Positions 33,087 to 41,604 are shown, counted from the stretch's first letter. The stretch is DNA of 64,000 nucleotides from Miltoncostaea sp963770865 (GCA_963770865.1 CAVYRD010000010.1:62001-126000); one strand, 5' to 3'. Numbers and translations are program-made. Notes: a model not told the origin generated them from the letters alone.

Positions 33087-34391
33087 ACGGGCGCGAGATC
33101 CTCGCGCTCGACCGCCGCCACGTCTGGCACCCCTACGCGGCGATGCCCGGCCGCCACGAGCCGCTCGTGGTGGAGTCCGCCTCGGGGGTGCGGCTGCGCC
33201 TGGCCGAGCCGGCACACGGCCACGACGAGCTGATCGACGGCATGTCGTCGTGGTGGTCCGCCATCCACGGCTACCGCCACCCGGCGCTCGACGCCGCGCT
33301 CGTCGATCAGGCCGGGCGCATGAGCCACGTGATGTTCGGCGGGCTCACGCACGCGCCGGCTGTCGGGCTCGCGGAGCGGCTCGTGGCCCTGACCCCGGAG
33401 CCCCTCCAGCACGTCTTCCTGGCCGACTCCGGGTCGGTGTCGGTGGAGGTCGCGGTGAAGATGTGCCTGCAGTACCAGCGCTCGCGCGGCCGGCCCGGGC
33501 GCAGCCGCCTGCTGACGTGGCGCGGCGGCTACTACGGCGACACGCTCAGCCCGATGTCGCTGTGCGACCCCGAGGGCGGGATGCACGCCCTCTGGACCGG
33601 GATCCTGCCGCGGCAGGTCTTCGCCGACGCGCCGCCCGACGGCGTCGACGCGCCCGCCGACCCGGCGTACGTCGCGCACCTCGCCGACATGGTCGAGCGC
33701 CACCGCGACGAGCTGGCCGCGGTCATCGTGGAGCCGGTGTGCCAGGGGGCGGGCGGCATGCGCTTCCACAGCCCGGCGTACCTGCGAGCGCTGCGGGAGA
33801 TCGCCGACGCGAACGACGTCCTGCTGGTCTTCGACGAGATCGCGACCGGCTTCGGGCGCACCGGGGCGATGTTCGCGGCGGAGCACGCCGGCGTGAGCCC
33901 CGACGTGATGTGCGTGGGCAAGGCGATGACCGGCGGCTACATGACGATGGCCGCGGCCCTCTGCACCACCGAGGTGGCCGACGGGATCTCCTCCGGCGAG
34001 GTGCCGGTGCTGGCCCACGGGCCGACGTTCATGGGCAACCCGCTCGCGGCCGCCGTGGCCAACGCGTCAATTGACGTCCTGCGCGACGCCGATTGGCGCG
34101 CCGGCGTCGCGCGCATCGAGGCCGGGCTGCGCGGCGCGCTCGCCCCGGCCCGCGGGATCCCCGGCGTGGCCGACGTGCGCGTTCTCGGGGCGATCGGCGT
34201 GGTGCAGCTGGAGGAGGACGTTCGACATGGCGCGGGCCACCGCGGCCGCCGTGTCGCGCGGGGTCTGGCTGCGGCCGTTCCGCGACCTCGTCTACACGAT
34301 GCCGCCCTACGTCACGGGCGACGACGACCTGGTCCGCATCGGCGAGGCGGTCGTGGCGGCGGCCGCCGCCTCCTGCGGGGTGCCCGCGTGA
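33083..34391 (+). pseudogene. bioA: Adenosylmethionine-8-amino-7-oxononanoate aminotransferase, one frameshift
   Basis: BioA makes 7,8-diaminopelargonate from KAPA with SAM as amino donor. WHPYAAMPGRHEPL, DGMSSWWSAIHGYRHP, RGGYYGDTLSP and the PLP Lys280 in VGKAMTGGYMTM are all present. After QLEEDV the frame is lost: one extra T near 34222 (GACGTTCGAC for GACGTCGAC) throws the tail out, and the correct end FDMARATAAAVSRGVWLRPF continues in the next frame to TGA at 34391. Because of the shift, the upstream frame runs on into bioF and makes a false BioA-BioF fusion. It is otherwise full length (about 435 residues), so error is likelier than decay. Confidence 0.9.
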
Positions 34392-35614
34392 GCCGCACCG
34401 GGCTCGACTGGCTGCCGGACGCGCTCGACGACCTGCGCGACGCGGACCTCCTGCGCGTCCTCACCTACTGCGGCGGGGCGCCCGACCCCGAGGTCGCGAT
34501 CGACGGGGTCCCGCACCTGTTGCTCGCCTCGAACAACTACCTCGGCCTGGCGAACGACCCCGCGGTGGTCGCGGCCGCCCACGCGGCGCTCGACGCCTAC
34601 GGCGCCGGCTCGGGCGCCTCGCGCCTGGTCACCGGCAGCCTCGACCTGCACCGGCGCCTGGAGGAGCGCATCGCGGCGCTGAAGCGCTGCGAGGACGCGA
34701 TGGTCTTCCCGACCGGCTTCCAGGCCAACGTCGGCACGATCCCGGCGCTGGTCGGGCGCGGGGACGTGGTCTTCAGCGACGAGCTCAACCACGCAAGCCT
34801 GATCGACGGGTGCCGCCTCTCGGGGGCCGAGGTGGTGCGCTACGCCCACGCCGACGCCGACGCGCTGGAGGCGGCCGTGCGGTCGACGGCCAATCGGCCG
34901 CGCGGTGATCGGCCAATCGGCCACAGCGCGCCACGGCGCCTCATCGTCACCGACACCGTCTTCTCGATGGACGGCGACCTGGCGCCGCTGCCGGCCATCG
35001 TCGAGATCGCCGAGCGCCACGGCTGCATGGTGATGGTGGACGAGGCCCACGCCACCGGGGTGCTCGGCCCGACCGGCGCCGGGGCGCTCGAGCACTTCGG
35101 CCTGGAGGGGCGCGTGCCGGTGGTCATGGGGACGCTCTCGAAGGCCCTCGGCGCCCAGGGCGGCTACGTCGCCGGCGACCGCGACCTCTGCGACTACCTG
35201 CGCACCCGCGACCGCGGCTTCGTCTTCACCACCGCGCTCGCGCCCGCGGCGGCCGGCGCGGCGATGGCGTCGCTCGACATCGTCCGCGACGAGCCGGAGC
35301 GCCGGGAGCGCCTGCACGCCCTCGTCGCCCGCCTCGTCGAGGGCGCGCGCGCCCTCGGCTACACGGTCCTGCCCACCGACTCGGCCGTCGTCGGCGTGCT
35401 GATCGGCGAGGCGGCCGACGCCCTCGCCGTGGGGGCGTCGCTGCGCGCCGCCCGCGTCTGGGCGCCGGCCATCCGCCCGCCCTCGGTGCCGGTCGGCACC
35501 GCCCGGATGCGCCTCACCGTGATGGCGACCCACGAGGACCGCCACATCGACTGGGCCCTCGACGCCCTCGCCGAGGCCCGCTCCGTCGTCGCCCACCCGG
35601 CGGGCCGGCCGTGA
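34388..35614 (+). CDS. bioF: 8-amino-7-oxononanoate synthase
   Basis: 408 residues. This PLP enzyme condenses pimeloyl-ACP/CoA with alanine. ASNNYLGLANDP, GSGASRLVTGSLDLHRRLEE, DEAHATGVLGPTGAG and the PLP Lys252 in GTLSKALGAQGGYVAG are intact. A nonconserved stretch near residue 170 (NRPRGDRPIGH) is encoded by two copies of CGGCCAATCGGCC and looks like an in-frame insertion. The GTG start overlaps the corrected bioA stop by four bases; the stop overlaps bioD likewise. Confidence 0.93.
   Translation: MSRTGLDWLPDALDDLRDADLLRVLTYCGGAPDPEVAIDGVPHLLLASNNYLGLANDPAVVAAAHAALDAYGAGSGASRLVTGSLDLHRRLEERIAALKRCEDAMVFPTGFQANVGTIPALVGRGDVVFSDELNHASLIDGCRLSGAEVVRYAHADADALEAAVRSTANRPRGDRPIGHSAPRRLIVTDTVFSMDGDLAPLPAIVEIAERHGCMVMVDEAHATGVLGPTGAGALEHFGLEGRVPVVMGTLSKALGAQGGYVAGDRDLCDYLRTRDRGFVFTTALAPAAAGAAMASLDIVRDEPERRERLHALVARLVEGARALGYTVLPTDSAVVGVLIGEAADALAVGASLRAARVWAPAIRPPSVPVGTARMRLTVMATHEDRHIDWALDALAEARSVVAHPAGRP
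34887..34922. repeat. Tandem CGGCCAATCGGCC repeat inside bioF
   Basis: The 13-mer CGGCCAATCGGCC occurs at 34887-34899 and 34910-34922, 23 bases apart. It adds surface residues to BioF in a place where the family usually has a short loop. It may be a small expanding repeat or a binding site. Confidence 0.5.
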
Positions 35615-36370
35615 TCGACGAGCGCGGCATCTTCGTGATGGGCACCGACACGGGCGTCGGCAAGACGGTCGTCACCGCCGCCATCGCCCTCGCCGCCCGC
35701 GCCCAGGGCCGCACCGTCGCCCCGCTGAAGCCGGCCCAGACCGGCGACGACGGCACCATCGCCGGCGACGCCGCCTTCGTCGCGTCGCTGATCGGGCTGG
35801 ACGAGCCGGCGGAGGCCCTCTGCCCGTACCGCCTGCGCGCGCCGCTGGCGCCGGCCGTGGCCGCGAGCCTGGAGGGGGTGCGCCTCGACCCGCGGGAGGT
35901 CGTCCGCGCGTACGCCGACCTCTCCGCCCGCTTCGACCTCGTGCTCGTCGAGGCCGCCGGCGGGGCGCTCGTGCCGTTCTCCGACGGGGTCGACATGGCG
36001 GGCCTCGCGGCGATGCTCGGCCTGCCGGTGGTCGTCGCGATCCGCCCGGGCCTCGGCACGCTCAACCACACGCTGCTCACGCTGGAGGCCCTGCATCGGC
36101 GCGGCCTCACCGTCCTCGGCACCGTGATCAGCGGCTACCCCGGACGAGCCCGGCCTCGACGCCCTCACCAACCCGCAGGTGCTCGCGCGCACCACGCCGG
36201 TGCCGCTGCTCGGCGCGATCCCGCACGACCCGGGCATCGACGTGGACGCCGGCCGGCCCGGCGACCTCGCCGCGACCGGCCCCGCCGGGCTCGACCCGCT
36301 GCTCGGCGGCACCTTCTCACCCGCCCGCTTCCGCCGCGCCGCCGAGGCGCGGCTGGCCGCCCTCGCCTGA
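35611..36370 (+). pseudogene. bioD: Dethiobiotin synthetase, one frameshift
   Basis: BioD closes the ureido ring of dethiobiotin using ATP and CO2. The P-loop GTDTGVGKTVVTAA, LKPAQTG, VEAAGGALVPFSDGVDMAGLA and GLGTLNHTLLTLEA are intact. After VISGYP one extra base near 36141 (CCCGGACGAG for CCCGACGAG) shifts the frame; the true end (PVPLLGAIPHDP, FRRAAEARLAALA) continues to TGA at 36370. Corrected length is 252 residues, normal for the family. Overlap with bioF is four bases. Confidence 0.88.
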
Positions 36371-36392
36371 CCACCGACCCAGGAGCCGCCCG

Positions 36393-37079
36393 ATGGACCC
36401 GACCGACGCCGCGCACGTCCTGCAGACCCCGGAGGAGTACGCCGACTTCCTCTCCGGCATGTCGTTCGACAAGCGGATCGAGATGATCAACAGCTTCCGC
36501 TGCGCCGAGCTGCAGGGCGCCGAGGAGCTGCGCGTCCTCTCGGAGACCACCGACGACCCCGACCTCGCGAAGAAGTTCGCCCGCCACGCGGCCGACGAGG
36601 AGAAGCACGGCGCCTACTTCGGCGAGATCATGCAGCGCCTCGGCGTCGAGCCCTTCGACCCGCCGGACGAGCCCGACCACATCACGATCGGCGGCCGCCT
36701 GATCGTGGACACGCTGAACGACATCGAGGAGATCCTCCCGAAGCGCGGCGAGAGCGTCGGCCTCGACCGGGTGATCCCGATCCTCACGCTCTTCCAGGCC
36801 GTCGAGAGCCGCGCGCTCGTGTCCTTCGAGGCGCACCGGCGCACGTTCGAGCAGGCCGACCCGGTCATCGCCGAGCGCATCGGCGAGATCATCGCCGACG
36901 AGAGCCACCACGCCCGCTACGTGCGCACGCTGCTCGACCAGTGGGCGGCCGAGGGCTGGGAGGCCGAGGTTCGCGCGGCGCAGGAGGCCACCGACGCCCG
37001 CGAGGCCAAGGCCCGGGAGTGGGCCGCCGAGCGGCTCGACGCCGAGCGCCTGCGCGACGAGGGGGCGCTCCCGGCGTGA
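36393..37079 (+). CDS. Diiron ferritin-like protein inside the biotin operon
   Basis: 228 residues. The four-helix bundle ligands are complete: Glu39, Glu69-x-x-His72 (ADEEKHG), Glu138, and Glu170-x-x-His173 (ADESHHARY), the pattern of ferritin-like diiron proteins. The C-terminal 40 residues form a charged helix (REAKAREWAAERLDAERL). It starts 22 bases after bioD and its stop overlaps birA by four bases, so it belongs to the biotin transcript. Diiron proteins of this class can be oxygenases, reductases or iron stores. A role in making the pimeloyl precursor, or in supplying iron for BioB, is only a hypothesis. Confidence 0.82.
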   Translation: MDPTDAAHVLQTPEEYADFLSGMSFDKRIEMINSFRCAELQGAEELRVLSETTDDPDLAKKFARHAADEEKHGAYFGEIMQRLGVEPFDPPDEPDHITIGGRLIVDTLNDIEEILPKRGESVGLDRVIPILTLFQAVESRALVSFEAHRRTFEQADPVIAERIGEIIADESHHARYVRTLLDQWAAEGWEAEVRAAQEATDAREAKAREWAAERLDAERLRDEGALPA

Positions 37080-38041
37080 CCCGGGAGACCGCCGAGCGCC
37101 GCGAGCGGGTCCTGGCCGCCCTGGCGACGGCCGGGCCCGCGGGCGTCTCCGGCGAGGCGCTCGCCGACGAGCTCGGCTGCTCGCGGGCGGCGGTCCACCG
37201 CCACGTCGAGGCGCTGCGCCGCGAGGGCGTGGGCGTCGCGAGCGCCCACGCCGGCTACCGCCTGGCGGATGACGCCGACCCGGTCGTCCCCCTGCTCGTG
37301 ACGCCCCGCCTGGCCGCGCCCCTCGCGGGGCCGGTCACGTGGCTCGCCGAGACCGGCTCCACCAACGACGAGCTGATCGCCCTCGCCCGCGAGGGCGCGC
37401 CCGAGGGGACCGTCGTCGGCGCCGACCGCCAGAGCGCGGGGCGGGGGAGGAGGGGCCGCAGCTGGCTGGCGGCCCGCGGCCACGCCCTGCTCGTCTCGGC
37501 GCTGCTGCGGCCGGGCGTCGCGCCGGTGGACGCCGGGCTGCTGCCGATCGTCGTCGCCGTCGGCGTCGCGGACGCCCTCGGGGAGGACGCGTCGATCGTC
37601 TGGCCGAACGACATCCTCGTCGGCGGGCGCAAGGTCGCGGGCATCCTCTGCGAGATGTCGGCCGACCAGGAGGGCGTCGACTGGGCCGTGGCCGGCATCG
37701 GCGTCAACGTCCGCTCGGCGCCGGACCTCGACGACGCCCGCTGGAGCCCGGGGGCCCTGGCCGACCGCGGCGACCCGCCGGCCCGGGCCGACCTGCTGGT
37801 TGACCTCCTCGGCGCGCTCGGGCGCCGCTACGCCGAGTGGGTGGAGCACGGCCCCGCCGGCATCGTCGCGGCCTTCGCGGAGCGCGACGCCCTGGCCGGC
37901 CGCCGCGTGACGGTCAGCCTGCCCGACGAGGAGGTCACCGGCGACTGCGCCGGCACCGACGACCTCGGGCGCCTGCGGGTGCGCACGGACCGGGGCGAGC
38001 GACTCCTCGGAGCGGGTGAGGTGGTGCGGGTCTCCCGCTAG
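37076..38041 (+). CDS. birA: Biotin-protein ligase with N-terminal DNA-binding domain
   Basis: 321 residues. The N-terminal winged helix (SGEALADELGCSRAAVHRHV) precedes the ligase core: STNDELIALAREGAPEGTVV, the biotinyl-AMP site GRGRRGRSWLA, WPNDILVGGRKVAGILCE and the C-terminal SH3-like domain. The protein both biotinylates carboxylases and can repress the biotin operon, so its place at the end of this operon suggests feedback control. GTG 37076 overlaps the upstream stop; further upstream starts lie inside the ferritin-like gene and are Arg/Gly-rich. Confidence 0.9.
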   Translation: MTRETAERRERVLAALATAGPAGVSGEALADELGCSRAAVHRHVEALRREGVGVASAHAGYRLADDADPVVPLLVTPRLAAPLAGPVTWLAETGSTNDELIALAREGAPEGTVVGADRQSAGRGRRGRSWLAARGHALLVSALLRPGVAPVDAGLLPIVVAVGVADALGEDASIVWPNDILVGGRKVAGILCEMSADQEGVDWAVAGIGVNVRSAPDLDDARWSPGALADRGDPPARADLLVDLLGALGRRYAEWVEHGPAGIVAAFAERDALAGRRVTVSLPDEEVTGDCAGTDDLGRLRVRTDRGERLLGAGEVVRVSR

Positions 38042-38043
38042 TC

Positions 38044-38664
38044 CTACCGGGAGCCCTCGACGCTGCGCTTGAGGCGTCGCAGGCGGCCATCCCAGGCCGA
38101 GTCGGTCGCCGCCATCCACTCGGCCGTCTCGTGGAGGGCGCCGGGCCGCAGCCGGTAGCGCACCTCGCGCCCCGACTCGGGCGCGAGCCGCTCCACCAGG
38201 CCGGCGCCGTCGAGGGCGGCGAGGTGCTTGGCGAGCGCCTGGCGGGTGATGGGGAAGGCGTCCGTGAGCGCCGGGACGCTCGTGACGCCCTCCTCCAGCA
38301 GCGCCTGGACGATGCCCCGGCGCGTCGGATCGGCGAGCGCGGCGAGCACCGCCCCGACGTCGTCGCTCACACGCACACCCGGTCGGAACGCCATGGCCAG
38401 GCGGGCGAGCGGGACGGCCGGCGCGGTCTCCGTGACGACCACCCGCGCGCCGGCGGGCGCGGCCACGACGAGGAACTCGACCCGCGTGGCCGGGCCGTCG
38501 CCCTCCCACCACCACCACACCAGCCGGTGCGGCGCGTCGCAGGTCTCGATGAGCATCTCCCGGGCGGGCTCGTCGAGCCAGCGCTCGCGCCCCTCCTCGG
38601 TGGCGATGGCGTCGAAGACCTCCTCCGGGGTGGCCTCGACCTCGATCTCGCGCGTCTGGGGCAT
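38044..38664 (-). CDS. Fused SRPBCC-ArsR regulator
   Basis: 206 residues. Residues 1-100 are an AHSA1/SRPBCC-type ligand domain (REIEVEATPEEVFDAIAT, PHRLVWWWWEG, ATRVEFLVVA), and residues 110-200 an ArsR-type winged helix (LADPTRRGIVQALLEEG, ITRQALAKHLAALDGAGLVER). Having the sensor domain at the N terminus is less common than the reverse order. GGAGCG is six bases before the ATG. Two palindromes lie in the gap to the divergent clpP gene, so it probably represses itself and perhaps clpP. The ligand is unknown; no metal-binding ArsR cysteines are seen. Confidence 0.82.
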   Translation of the reverse strand: MPQTREIEVEATPEEVFDAIATEEGRERWLDEPAREMLIETCDAPHRLVWWWWEGDGPATRVEFLVVAAPAGARVVVTETAPAVPLARLAMAFRPGVRVSDDVGAVLAALADPTRRGIVQALLEEGVTSVPALTDAFPITRQALAKHLAALDGAGLVERLAPESGREVRYRLRPGALHETAEWMAATDSAWDGRLRRLKRSVEGSR

Positions 38665-38679
38665 CGCCCGCTCCTTTGA

Positions 38680-38722
38680 CAATCGATTGGTTGCTATGGT
38701 GCGTGACAACCTACGAGTTGTC
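38680..38722. promoter_or_regulatory. Paired palindromes between the ArsR fusion and clpP
   Basis: CAATCGATTG (38680-38689) is a perfect palindrome. GACAAC (38705-38710) and GTTGTC (38717-38722) form a second one with a six-base spacer. Both share the ACAA/TTGT core and lie 16-58 bases upstream of the regulator start. They are the natural operator candidates. TTGACA at 38676 has no properly spaced -10 on the plus strand. Confidence 0.55.
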
Positions 38723-38735
38723 GAAAGGATAGCCC

Positions 38736-39377
38736 ATGCCGATGGTCCCGATGGTCGTGGAGCAGAGCCCGCGCGGCGAGCGCTCGTTCGACATCTACTC
38801 GCGCCTCCTCAACGAGCGCATCGTCTTCCTCGGGACCCCCGTGGACGACCAGGTGGCCAACCTGATCGTGGCCCAGCTCCTGCACCTCGAGAGCGAGGAC
38901 CCCGACAAGGACATCGCCCTCTACATCAACTCCCCCGGGGGAGTGGTCTACGCCGGCCTCGCGATCTACGACACGATGCAGTTCATCCGGCCGGACGTGC
39001 AGACGATCGGCTTCGGCGTCGCGATGAGCATGGGCTCGCTGCTGCTGGCCGGCGGCGCGCCCGGCAAGCGCATGGCGCTACCGAACAGCCGCATCCTCAT
39101 CCACCAGCCGAGCGGCGGCTTCCAGGGCCAGGCCAGCGACATCGAGATCCACGCTCGCGAGACGCTCGCGCTGCGCGAGCGCGTGAACGAGATCTACGCC
39201 CACCACACCGGCCAGCCGATCGAGCGGATCGAGGCCGACATGGACCGCGACCGCTTCTTCACGGCCGAGGCCGCGCGCGACTACGGCCTCGTGGACCGCG
39301 TCATCTCATCGCACGAGATCTCCTCGACGCCGACCGGCTTCCGCGCCCCCGAAGGTCAGGAACTCCCCGTGAGCTAG
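38736..39377 (+). CDS. clpP: ClpP protease subunit, solitary paralogue
   Basis: 213 residues. The catalytic triad is Ser98 (AMSMGSLLL), His123 (ILIHQPSGG) and an Asp in the MDRDRFFTAEA region. ERSFDIYSRLLNERIVFLGT is shared almost unchanged with the second ClpP at 43312. It lacks an adjacent ATPase gene, so it probably assembles with the other ClpP and with ClpX encoded downstream. AAAGGA is ten bases before the ATG. Its stop overlaps the last codon of the metallothionein gene on the other strand. Confidence 0.93.
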   Translation: MPMVPMVVEQSPRGERSFDIYSRLLNERIVFLGTPVDDQVANLIVAQLLHLESEDPDKDIALYINSPGGVVYAGLAIYDTMQFIRPDVQTIGFGVAMSMGSLLLAGGAPGKRMALPNSRILIHQPSGGFQGQASDIEIHARETLALRERVNEIYAHHTGQPIERIEADMDRDRFFTAEAARDYGLVDRVISSHEISSTPTGFRAPEGQELPVS

Positions 39378-39514
39378 TGGTGGTGGGGGGCGTCGCAGGA
39401 CTCGTGGTGGCAGTGGCACTCCGGCGCCTTGGGGTTCGCCTCGCACCACTCCGAGCAGAAGCGCTCGCCCTTCTTCGCGTCGCAGGTGCAGACCTTGTGC
39501 GCGCAGACGGCCAT
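39374..39514 (-). CDS. Small bacterial metallothionein-like protein
   Basis: 46 residues with eight cysteines (4, 9, 11, 20, 24, 33, 35, 40) and seven histidines, including a terminal HHH. CAHKVCTC, RFCSEWCE and ECHCHHESC match the SmtA/BmtA zinc-finger-like metallothionein layout, which binds Zn, Cd or Cu in the cytoplasm. GGAGGT lies four bases before the ATG, an excellent ribosome site. Its stop overlaps the clpP stop by four bases in a tail-to-tail arrangement. Confidence 0.85.
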   Translation of the reverse strand: MAVCAHKVCTCDAKKGERFCSEWCEANPKAPECHCHHESCDAPHHH

Positions 39515-39590
39515 CGGGACCTCCGGGTCGTGGGGGACCGCCCCATCCTCGCAGCCGTGTCGCGCGGTGTCCTCCCATAGGCTCCGGCAT

Positions 39591-40592
39591 GTGATCGTCG
39601 CGATGTACCACGGGGCGGGCCGCGTCCGGCTGGAGGAGGCACCCGACCCCGTGGCCGGTCCCGGCGAGCTGGTGGTGCGGGTCCGGGCCTGCGGGCTCTG
39701 CGGCAGCGACCTGATGGCCTGGTACCAGGACCCCCGGGCGCCGGTGGTGCTGGGCCACGAGCCGGCCGGCGAGGTCGTGGCCGCCGGCCCCGGCGCCCCG
39801 CATGCGGTGGGCGCCCGCGTCTTCGTCCACCACCACGTGCCGTGCATGACCTGCGCGCTCTGCCGCGCGGGACGGCACACGCTCTGCGACACCTTCCGCG
39901 CCACGCGCATCGACCCCGGCGGGCTCGCCGAGCTCATCCGCGTGCCGGCCGAGAACGCGCGCCTCGACGTGCTGGAGCTGCCCGATTCGATGTCGGACGC
40001 CGCGGCCACGCTCATCGAGCCGCTCGGCTGCGTGATCCGCGGCCAGCGCTGGGCGGGCGTCGGCCCGGGCGCGCGCGTCGCCGTCGTCGGCGCCGGGGCG
40101 ATGGGCCTGCTGGAGATCGCCGCCGCCCGCGCGGCCGGCGCGGCCGCGGTCGTGGCCGTCGACCCGCGGGAGGACCGCCGGGCGCTCGCCGAGGCCGCCG
40201 GCGCGCCCGCCCTCGTCGAGGCCGAGCCCCAGGAGGTCGCGCGGCTGCTGGGCGGGCCGGCCGACCAGGTCTTCGTCTGCACCTCCCATGCCGGCGCCAT
40301 CGCCGGGGCCCTGCACCTTGCGGGCCCGGCCGGCGTCGTCCAGCTGTTCGCGCCTCCCGCGCCGGGCACCCCGATCCCGCTCGACCTCGGCGCGGTCTTC
40401 TGGCGCGAGGTCACGATCCAGTCCACGTACTCGGCCGGCCCGCTCGACACGCGCGACGCGCTGGCCCTGCTCGCCTCGGGCGCGGTGGACGGCGACGCGA
40501 TGATCTCGCACCGCCTGCCGCTGGCCGAGGTCGAGGAGGCCTTCCGCCTGGCGCGCTCGGGCGAGGCGCTGAAGGTCGTCGTGGAGCCCTGA
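39591..40592 (+). CDS. Zinc-dependent medium-chain alcohol/polyol dehydrogenase
   Basis: 333 residues. The catalytic zinc site is in ACGLCGSDLMAW and LGHEPAGEV, and the structural zinc loop has four cysteines (CMTCALCRAGRHTLC). The NAD(P) site is VAVVGAGAMGLLEIAAA. It resembles threonine or sorbitol dehydrogenases; the substrate is unresolved. The start could be GTG 39591 or ATG 39603. The metallothionein start is only 76 bases away in the opposite direction, so the two may share a promoter region. Confidence 0.85.
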   Translation: MIVAMYHGAGRVRLEEAPDPVAGPGELVVRVRACGLCGSDLMAWYQDPRAPVVLGHEPAGEVVAAGPGAPHAVGARVFVHHHVPCMTCALCRAGRHTLCDTFRATRIDPGGLAELIRVPAENARLDVLELPDSMSDAAATLIEPLGCVIRGQRWAGVGPGARVAVVGAGAMGLLEIAAARAAGAAAVVAVDPREDRRALAEAAGAPALVEAEPQEVARLLGGPADQVFVCTSHAGAIAGALHLAGPAGVVQLFAPPAPGTPIPLDLGAVFWREVTIQSTYSAGPLDTRDALALLASGAVDGDAMISHRLPLAEVEEAFRLARSGEALKVVVEP

Positions 40593-40614
40593 GCCCCCGG
40601 GCGGAGACCGGGGC

Positions 40615-41028
40615 TCAGCCGGCCTTGCGTCCGACCCCCGCGACGAAGCGGTCCCGGTCGACCACGAAGCGCTCGTGCGAGCCCTCGCAGATGCGCTCGT
40701 GCGCGTCGTGCGCCTCGACGGCGAACGTGAGGCGGCGGCCGTTGACGGCCTCGAGCCGGACGCGCGCCACGACCTCCATGCCGGGCGGTGTGGCCGCGTC
40801 GTGGCTGAGGGAGATGTGGACGCCGAGCGACATCTCGCCATCCTCAAGGTGCGGCGCGATCGCCTCCAGGCAGGCCCACTCGATGAAGCCGACCATGAAG
40901 CCGGTGGCGAAGACCTCGGGCATGGCCGCGAATTCGGGCGACTCGGGGTAGAGGTGGGGCACCGTCTTGGTGACCGGCACGACGAAGCGCAGCTCGTGCT
41001 CCAGGCCGGGGGCGAGGCTGTCCTTCAC
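40615..41028 (-). CDS. Hotdog thioesterase of the fluoroacetyl-CoA thioesterase (FlK) family
   Basis: 137 residues forming one hotdog fold. Thr42 (FATGFMVGFIE), Glu50 and His76 (SLSHDAATPPG) fall at the numbers of the FlK catalytic triad. Phe33 of the FlK lid is present, but the gating Phe36 is Met here, so selectivity for fluoroacetyl-CoA is doubtful. It should hydrolyse a short acyl-CoA thioester in the cytoplasm. It is divergent from the DUF gene and has no fluorometabolite genes nearby. Confidence 0.82.
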   Translation of the reverse strand: MKDSLAPGLEHELRFVVPVTKTVPHLYPESPEFAAMPEVFATGFMVGFIEWACLEAIAPHLEDGEMSLGVHISLSHDAATPPGMEVVARVRLEAVNGRRLTFAVEAHDAHERICEGSHERFVVDRDRFVAGVGRKAG

Positions 41029-41102
41029 GGGGACCTCCGGAGATCGACCCGGCGATCATGCCGCACGGGCGCCCGCCGGGGCGATGCCTCTAGGGTCCGC
41101 CC

Positions 41103-41576
41103 ATGGAGCCCGTGCGCGCGCGGCGCTGGATCCTCGGGGTGCTGGGCGGCGGAGACCACGCCGGACGCTGGCGGGTGGCCCCCCGCTGCGTGGTGGTGAA
41201 CGTGATGGGCGGCGCCGACCTCGACCTGCGCGAGGCGCTGCTCCAGAGCCACGAGACCGAGATCATCGTCATCTCGCTCATGGGCGGCTCGACGATCACC
41301 GTGCCCGAGGGCGTCGCGGTGGACGCCGGCGGCTTCGCCCTTCTCGGGGGAAACGACGTGCGCCTCGAGGGGCCCCCGCCGCCGCCGGGCGCGCCGGTCA
41401 TCCGCGTGCGCGCCTGGTCGTTCCTGGGCGGGACCGACGTCCTCTCGCGCCCGCGCCCGGGCGGCCCGGGCCACGCCCACGCGCGCGGGCACGGCCTGCA
41501 CCCGCGGCACCCCCCGTCCGCCCCGCCCCCTCCTCCGCCCGGCCCGCGCCCGCCCGGGCCTCCCGGGGGGCCCTGA
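41103..41576 (+). CDS. LiaF-like/DUF1707-associated cell-wall response domain protein
   Basis: 157 residues. The first 110 form the beta-solenoid-like repeat seen at the C terminus of LiaF and in DUF1707 proteins: CVVVNVMGGADLDLREA, IIVISLMGGSTITVPEG, GFALLGGNDVRLEG, RAWSFLGGTDV. The last 40 residues are a Pro/Gly/His-rich tail of low complexity. In LiaF the domain senses cell-envelope stress. No DNA-binding or membrane domain is attached here. Confidence 0.7.
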   Translation: MEPVRARRWILGVLGGGDHAGRWRVAPRCVVVNVMGGADLDLREALLQSHETEIIVISLMGGSTITVPEGVAVDAGGFALLGGNDVRLEGPPPPPGAPVIRVRAWSFLGGTDVLSRPRPGGPGHAHARGHGLHPRHPPSAPPPPPPGPRPPGPPGGP

Positions 41577-41598
41577 GGATCCGCGCGACTCACTTCGC

Positions 41599-41604
41599 TA
41601 TGCT
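41599..41604 (+). promoter_or_regulatory. Likely -10 box of the tRNA-His/Leu transcript
   Basis: TATGCT lies 30 bases before the mature tRNA-His end. The -35 region (around 41576-41581) is poorly conserved. Confidence 0.4.

Noticed and set aside
33083..35614. Single 843-residue BioA-BioF fusion
   Set aside because: Residues between about 380 and 435 are nonsense and the true BioA end is in another frame; the fusion is created by one inserted base.
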